DNA of 10,330 nt from Oxalobacteraceae bacterium (GTDB lineage: Bacteria > Pseudomonadota > Gammaproteobacteria > Burkholderiales > Burkholderiaceae_D): positions 1 through 10,330 of the forward strand of contig CANGFL010000020.1 in assembly GCA_947453015.1 (NCBI GenBank), in the 5' to 3' direction. This document shows positions 6,501-10,330 of the stretch, in pieces; position 1 is the stretch's first letter; each line of letters starts with the position of its first letter. A model generated the notes under the pieces. That model ran no database searches, was not told the origin of the DNA, and was given only the letters and a program-made list of their open reading frames with translations. Both the position numbers and the translations under genes were made by a program.

Positions 6501-8129
6501 TGGTTGCATACCCGTAGCCAAGTACGGTGGAATTTCACATTCCAATGCCAAGTGTGAAAGTTGGCTATCGATATGCAGACACAATCCGGCCCATAGCTCA
6601 ACTAATTCAGACACATCAATTTCAGCGTCTCCTGTCTCATGCAGAAGCTGCGCACTTCCAAACCGTGCCAGTGAGTCCACTTTACTCACTCCATCCGCAT
6701 CACCCAAAAACAATAATGCAGTTCTTACAGGAGGCAGAACGCGCTGAATAAGCTCAGCAATAGCGCGACTATCATGCATAGCAAGCAGTGGATCGAGCTG
6801 AAGCTCGTTTTCTGTTAACCACGACAAGAGTGTCGTTTTCAACGCCACGAGCGAGGAAGGTCGTAGCGCATAAAAAGCTATTTTGGCTAGATGATCATGG
6901 TGAAATTCACTACTAATAGCATCAGAGGATTTGATTAATTGAATTTCATTAATTACCGTAATCACTCTTTCTGAGACAGACTCTACATGACGATCTTTTA
7001 AACCTATAGCTATGCATTCTTTCAACCCCATCAAATGAATGATGACCATCAAATCATCTTTACCTAACCAAGGAGTGATAGATTCAAAAAACAGTGTTTT
7101 TGAGTCGGCAATAGTGGGTATGCGCTCAAGTAAATTCGAAATTTCATTTAGCTCAGCATGCACTTGATTAATATCTTGCAGTGGGATCAGTGCCATCACT
7201 GCATCAATTTTATTGAGTAAGTTTATTAAATCCCGCGCATCAGGTAATGCTTCCCAAGGGATTGCTGGGCCACTCAGCTGAGCATTGATCTGAAAACCTA
7301 CAGCTTGGTCATCACCATCAACTGCCGTTTCAGCGAGCTGATAAAGAATTTCTTTTACCAAGCTATCTGGCAAAGCCGGCCACATAGTTTCGGAGCGTTG
7401 ACGAATTGCACGCACCATTGTTGAGAGAATTTTTTTTGACCTAGGCAAATCAATAGCTAGGTTATGCCTCATCAACTCCACAAATCGCCGCGCTACTGAC
7501 CAATAGCAACGCTGAACTAACTCAGGATGTCTCAAGCAAATTTCTGTAATTGCGCTGAAAATAACTTCTACTGCTCTGTGTAGATTCTCTGACTCCGTCT
7601 CAGCGCGCAGTAGCTCAAGTAAAGCCTGCTCAACATCTTCAGTCGATGTAATCGCTTTCGATGCATTCGCCGTGATCAGGCTGGATATACCATCAGCACG
7701 TGACAGGTTCAGCAAATCGAGTGATAGCAGGCAAGCTGGTGTTATTGCGCTATCTACTAAATAGGGGCGCAACTGCTGCCAGATGGGCAGCAATTGATAG
7801 GCCATGACTTTCCGACCGAAACTCACCTCACCCAAGAAAAAAAATAACTTGGCAAAGATTTCATCAATTTTTTTAAAAAGAGCTGCGGACTCGTTGTGAT
7901 CAGGATATTTTTGGCACGCTGCTCTGATTGCTACCAGCAGTCCAGCTAATGACGACTGCTGCATGAAATTGAATACTCCTTCAATCTCACGCAGATGGTG
8001 AATGATCTTTTCACTATCTATCAACGTGACTTGATCATTCCTGAGCGCTGTTTGAATTTCTTGAAATGACAGCGCTAACGCGTCACAAAGAACGCGCTGA
8101 AAAAATAACGAATGAATGTGTGCCGACAA
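3546..8129 (-). CDS. chpA: Type IV pilus chemotaxis hybrid histidine kinase, ChpA/PilL type
   Basis: This 1527-residue cytoplasmic CheA-like kinase is expected to phosphorylate the PilG/PilH regulators downstream of PilJ. The N-terminal ~480 residues are helical and poorly conserved, with a degenerate Hpt-like stretch at about 17-70. Hpt modules follow with His623 (AHALAGSS) and His825 (LHTLKGSS). A helical dimerisation-like region spans about 915-1065. The ATPase has an N-box at HLVRNAIVHG (1099-1108), a G1 box DDGRG (1143-1147), an F-box FESGFS (1179-1184) and a G2 box GRGIGMD (1194-1200). A CheW-like domain covers about 1235-1370. A receiver domain covers 1388-1505, with Asp1394/Asp1395, phosphoacceptor Asp1438, Thr1468 and Lys1490. 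Pseudomonas aeruginosa ChpA is far longer, with many more phosphotransfer modules. The start is a TTG at 8127-8129; an in-frame TAA lies four codons upstream and TAAGG sits 7 nt before it. It follows pilJ by 71 bp and is probably cotranscribed with it. Confidence 0.95.
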   Translation of the reverse strand: MSAHIHSLFFQRVLCDALALSFQEIQTALRNDQVTLIDSEKIIHHLREIEGVFNFMQQSSLAGLLVAIRAACQKYPDHNESAALFKKIDEIFAKLFFFLGEVSFGRKVMAYQLLPIWQQLRPYLVDSAITPACLLSLDLLNLSRADGISSLITANASKAITSTEDVEQALLELLRAETESENLHRAVEVIFSAITEICLRHPELVQRCYWSVARRFVELMRHNLAIDLPRSKKILSTMVRAIRQRSETMWPALPDSLVKEILYQLAETAVDGDDQAVGFQINAQLSGPAIPWEALPDARDLINLLNKIDAVMALIPLQDINQVHAELNEISNLLERIPTIADSKTLFFESITPWLGKDDLMVIIHLMGLKECIAIGLKDRHVESVSERVITVINEIQLIKSSDAISSEFHHDHLAKIAFYALRPSSLVALKTTLLSWLTENELQLDPLLAMHDSRAIAELIQRVLPPVRTALLFLGDADGVSKVDSLARFGSAQLLHETGDAEIDVSELVELWAGLCLHIDSQLSHLALECEIPPYLATGMQPVERQIPSMADVQFDETVNVTLNTPLATPLAAPLNTTPNTALKDIFMLEAKDRLSVLRFLVTQFSLSESELLPSHAAIEAHALAGSSATVGHRAMQQLASALENLIERVIVLAADQQHAYLPELIDTIDALEKQLHIHDGEQSAEANSFSNFTPESPFIVVAEPIQAVQATVHELSQHPLNHEPLLSLQPLQPLHAYELPLQETSALIHDISLIELDDSEPSPSLSIDEFDYSASSDPVDPELHLIFCEEAAELLPQLESLLTEWVDSPGDASLPAGLLRLLHTLKGSSRMAGELTLGEAIHEFEHRVSQLAQQRPVESAAIALLQTEVHQLLIDVGLVKDDTAQPVENSSDAVADTSSSFADKPAAKVTVAPTKLRADLLERASGSVAELLVNAVRSTDDLRQQKQLVVDLADNLSRLRTQLRELELQSETSISSQSAPRASGFDPLEFDRYTRLQELTRMTAESMADLMGVQRSLAHQIDASLTMLVAQTRHARSLQSDLYRASTQAFSSIENRFRQLVRQVAMEVGRDVRFELDGGQLEIDRAHLESLNGPLSHLVRNAIVHGIEPTEERSSMGKPKQGLVLMKLSEQGAELRLQVSDDGRGLNFVRIREQAIARGLLSANAEPDSDSLTQLIFESGFSTAEQVTGLAGRGIGMDAVKATIVAMGGAIKVESQSGLGTSVIMALPKSSSTQKIVLVSDAHQKIALPSAMVQQVLTMTSANAKQAMAEGFLLWQDKKIALCALSDLIREPTVTHSASDRISFLILHQLDDWIAVKVGEVHGHHEVVVKPPGPQLASVPGLMGAAMLPDGDILLVMNLLQLHAHAVSNPFARSIPSTIVPEHVPPLVLVVDDSLTVRRVSQRMLEKQGYGVALARHGAHALELLSQISPAAVLLDIEMPTMDGFELLSRLRSDERFRELPVAMITSRMAERHRQHAMHLGANAYFGKPYREHELLEWLAQCAPVKKLTTPDNRTNHNQTLTSTV
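6393..6440 (-). repeat. Degenerate tandem repeat, four 12-bp units, in chpA linker
   Basis: Read on the minus strand, four consecutive 12-nt units encode LNTP, LATP, LAAP and LNTT (chpA residues 564-579). Codon choices are nearly repeated: CTGAATACA occurs in units one and four, CTTGCT in units two and three. The repeat forms the flexible linker between the N-terminal region and the first active-looking Hpt module. It resembles a short repeat grown by slippage and then drifted. A second Leu-Pro-rich linker (SLQPLQPLHAYELPLQ, about 729-744) separates the two Hpt modules. Confidence 0.7.
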
Positions 8130-8136
8130 AATTAAG

Positions 8137-8141
8137 CCTTA
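8137..8141 (-). promoter_or_regulatory. Ribosome binding site deciding the chpA TTG start
   Basis: The minus strand reads TAAGG, then 7 nt, then TTG at 8129. The spacing is ideal. No ATG or GTG start lies in frame between the upstream stop and this codon; the next in-frame ATG is at codon 56, inside the folded N-terminal region. This supports TTG as the real initiation codon. Confidence 0.65.
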
Positions 8142-8171
8142 TGGCATGCGCTCGAAAAGGAATGCAGGGAA

Positions 8172-8186
8172 ATCAGTGCAACTGAT
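8172..8186. repeat. Inverted repeat in the pilJ-chpA spacer
   Basis: ATCAGT (8172-8177) and ACTGAT (8181-8186) are perfect 6-bp complementary arms around GCA. They lie 15 nt past the pilJ stop and about 43 nt before the chpA start. No T-run follows on the minus strand, so this is not a standard terminator. It could be a small mRNA-processing or stability hairpin, or chance. Confidence 0.45.
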
Positions 8187-8200
8187 GAGTTATCAAGCAT

Positions 8201-10327
8201 TCAGCCGATTTGAAAGCGCTGGATCGCACTTTCGAGTGCCTTGGCTAATTCAGCTAACTCCTGTATTGAACCCGCCGTCTGCTGAGTGCCGTGACGGGTA
8301 TGTTCAGTGACCGTCAATATGCTGTCGATATTACGGCTGACTGAATCCGACACGGAGGCTTGCTGCAACGCTGAACTGGAAATATCGGTAATCAATTCAG
8401 CCAAATGTTGAGAAACCCTGCGTATATCCGCCAGTACTGTTCCCGCCATATCGGACAATCGCGCGCCTTCGACCACACCCTGCGTTGATCGCTCCATTGC
8501 TACGACCGCTTCTTGTGCATCTTCCTGTACTGTTTTCACCAGAAGAGAAATCTGTCGTGCAGCACCGCTACTACGCTCGGCTAGGCGCTGCACTTCTTCT
8601 GCCACAACAGCAAATCCACGACCGGCTTCCCCTGCTGATGCGGCTTGTATAGAGGCATTCAAAGCTAGCACGTGAGTTTGCTCGGTAATGTCAGAAATCA
8701 GCTCAATAATGTCCCCAATTTCCAGCGATGAATCTCCTAAACGTTTTATACGTTTAGAGGTCTCTTGAATTTGATCGCGCAGTTGTTGCATGCTGCGTAT
8801 CGCATCTTGTACTGCTAGCTCGCCCTCTTGTGCTGCTTGTAATGACGACTGCGCAACATCTGATGACTCAGTCGCAGCGCGTGATACCTGATGTATCTGC
8901 GACGTTAGCTGCAACACCATCTGACCGGTTTGCTGAATCTCAGTCGATTGACGTGCGGATAGCGACAGCAACTCGGTTGACATTTGCTGCGCATTTTCAC
9001 AAGAAGAACCAACCTGTAGTGCGGTTTTTCTTACTTTGGCTAATAATCGACACAGCTCTTCCAGCGTGACGTTTACTGAATCAGCGATAGCTCCGGTGAC
9101 ATCTTCAGAGACAGTGGCCTTGACGGTGAGATTACCTTCTGCAATTTCCTGTAACTCGTTCATTAGCCGCAAAATTGCGGCTTGATTTTGCTGATTAATC
9201 TGGCGCGCTGCTGTTTCTTCCTGCACCGCTACCACTCGCCGACTCTCGGCCTCAACACGGTTGTGCTCAGCCTGCGCAGCTTTACGACGACTTTCCATGA
9301 GCAATGTCCATGCAACACCTGCTGCAAGCAACAGAGTGACGATTCCACTCAGCGTTAAACCCCAACTGGTCCAACTACTTGTTTGTTCTTGCTCGCGATA
9401 GCCTAACTGTAAATTAATGAGTTGCTCGCGTAAGGGCTCATTTTCCTGAAATAGGATGCGCTCTGCATTTTTAGCGGCAATGAATTTTCTGATGTTCGAT
9501 AAGGTACCCGCTAGTTCACGACGATAATTTTCAAACGCAGCTTGCAGTTCGATCAGACGCGCGCGCGCATCGGGTTGTGTCGTCGCAGGCAATCTCAATA
9601 CGGGACTACCTTCCAAAAACCCCATCAAAATATCGTTAAAGGTATTCGCATCTTTTCCCAGCATGAAGGCGGTCTCTTGATTGATTCCTTCGGGTGTCAT
9701 GAATTCATTCATGCTCTTACCTAATCGCTGTGTGAGCATGACGAGTTGCCCGGCGGCCGCCACTTCGCGCGGCGAGGCACCGGTCTGCGCCAACAAACTA
9801 GCGATCTGCTCAGATAACTCTAGCAATACCGGAGCAATCGTGTTGGCAGTTTTAAGCGTCGATTTAAAGCCTGTGAGTGCTTTTTCCATGTCTAAAATCT
9901 GACCCGAGGCCTGATCAGATTTAATCCAAGAATTTTTAATCACGATGATTTGCTCGGAGCTGGCTCTGTCAGCCGCTGGAATGGTTCGACCTTGCCACTC
10001 TCCACCGATGGCCAATACATTAATTTCTTGCGTGATCGCGTTGCGACTTTGAGCAAGTTGAAGAAACGCTGATTGATTGCCTTGTATAGCGTTTGGAGCT
10101 GCTTTTCCCAAGCGTTGGGAATGCATAAGCAGATCACTGGCGACCTGAGTACGACTTACCGCCATGTTTATGTAGCGGGCATTCAGCCAAGAAAACACAA
10201 CAAACGATAGAAAAAATATCGGAAATAAAATGAGTAAGAGACGCTTGATTCGAGCCAAGGACCATGCTGGCCACAGCTGCGAACTGCGCTGCGTTAGATG
10301 GTGAAAAATCCGCGAGAATCCAGTCAA
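8201..10327 (-). CDS. pilJ: Type IV pilus methyl-accepting chemoreceptor PilJ (5' end at window edge)
   Basis: PilJ is the inner-membrane receptor that feeds the Chp kinase pathway governing twitching motility. The 708-residue translation has one membrane helix at about 29-48 and another at about 323-343. Between them lie two PilJ-type sensor repeats, each marked by a QRLGK motif (residues 71-75 and 200-204). A HAMP-like linker follows ([19 protein letters not shown], 384-402). The cytoplasmic coiled-coil signalling domain runs from about 430 to 690, with its hairpin tip at [20 protein letters not shown] (549-568) and [18 protein letters not shown] after it. [12 protein letters not shown] (520-531) is typical of PilJ. 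The first start codon visible is TTG at 10325-10327; the frame is open to the last base, so the true start may lie outside. Total length is near the family norm of about 680, so little can be missing. Its stop is 71 bp before chpA, its expected kinase partner. Confidence 0.96.
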   Translation of the reverse strand: MTGFSRIFHHLTQRSSQLWPAWSLARIKRLLLILFPIFFLSFVVFSWLNARYINMAVSRTQVASDLLMHSQRLGKAAPNAIQGNQSAFLQLAQSRNAITQEINVLAIGGEWQGRTIPAADRASSEQIIVIKNSWIKSDQASGQILDMEKALTGFKSTLKTANTIAPVLLELSEQIASLLAQTGASPREVAAAGQLVMLTQRLGKSMNEFMTPEGINQETAFMLGKDANTFNDILMGFLEGSPVLRLPATTQPDARARLIELQAAFENYRRELAGTLSNIRKFIAAKNAERILFQENEPLREQLINLQLGYREQEQTSSWTSWGLTLSGIVTLLLAAGVAWTLLMESRRKAAQAEHNRVEAESRRVVAVQEETAARQINQQNQAAILRLMNELQEIAEGNLTVKATVSEDVTGAIADSVNVTLEELCRLLAKVRKTALQVGSSCENAQQMSTELLSLSARQSTEIQQTGQMVLQLTSQIHQVSRAATESSDVAQSSLQAAQEGELAVQDAIRSMQQLRDQIQETSKRIKRLGDSSLEIGDIIELISDITEQTHVLALNASIQAASAGEAGRGFAVVAEEVQRLAERSSGAARQISLLVKTVQEDAQEAVVAMERSTQGVVEGARLSDMAGTVLADIRRVSQHLAELITDISSSALQQASVSDSVSRNIDSILTVTEHTRHGTQQTAGSIQELAELAKALESAIQRFQIG

Positions 10328-10330
10328 AAT

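Noticed and set aside
9940..10137. Minus-strand open frame of 65 codons within pilJ
   Set aside because: It is in a different frame inside the conserved PilJ sensor region and has no domain or ribosome-binding support.
1..10330. Defence system, prophage, CRISPR array, insertion sequence or tRNA
   Set aside because: All of the sequence apart from three spacers of about 60-70 bp and one of 12 bp is accounted for by seven recognisable housekeeping or motility genes, and no repeat array, transposase or tRNA-like cloverleaf was seen.

Overview
The window looks like a piece of a betaproteobacterial chromosome, probably Burkholderiales (for example an Oxalobacteraceae-like lineage) with mid-range GC. 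This rests on gene content and order (pilJ, a ChpA/PilL-type hybrid kinase, then yqgE, ruvX, pyrR, pyrB) and on the Pseudomonas-like wording of the PyrB and PilJ motifs. It is inferred from remembered family patterns, not from a database search.

Layout, low to high coordinate. Positions 1-1942 hold four tightly packed minus-strand genes, transcribed in the order yqgE, ruvX, pyrR, pyrB. ruvX/pyrR overlap by 14 bp, pyrR/pyrB overlap by 8 bp, and pyrB runs off the left edge. Positions 1943-2005 are a 63-bp divergent spacer. Positions 2006-3475 hold the only plus-strand gene, a class I CPD photolyase (phrB). A 70-bp convergent spacer follows. Positions 3546-8129 hold a large minus-strand chemotaxis-type hybrid histidine kinase of the type IV pilus Chp system (chpA/pilL, 1527 aa). 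Upstream of it in the same direction, 8201-10327, is the pilus chemoreceptor pilJ, whose reading frame reaches the right edge.

Functionally there are three units. PilJ (receptor) and ChpA (kinase with phosphotransfer, CheW-like and receiver domains) form the core of the Pil-Chp pathway controlling twitching motility and pilus-linked signalling. Their usual partners pilG, pilH and pilI would be expected just past the right edge. The photolyase repairs UV cyclobutane dimers in light and stands alone. The yqgE-ruvX-pyrR-pyrB group links a conserved gene of unclear function, a Holliday-junction resolvase-like/rRNA-processing nuclease, a pyrimidine regulator and aspartate transcarbamoylase.

Coding density is about 98 percent. 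There are no RNA genes, insertion sequences, CRISPR arrays or phage genes that I can see. I do not find an undescribed system. The points most worth checking are the short ChpA with an apparently dead N-terminal phosphotransfer module, TTG starts for chpA and perhaps pilJ, an N-terminal extension of YqgE carrying a GC-rich hairpin, and the overlap packing around pyrR that leaves no room for a local attenuator.
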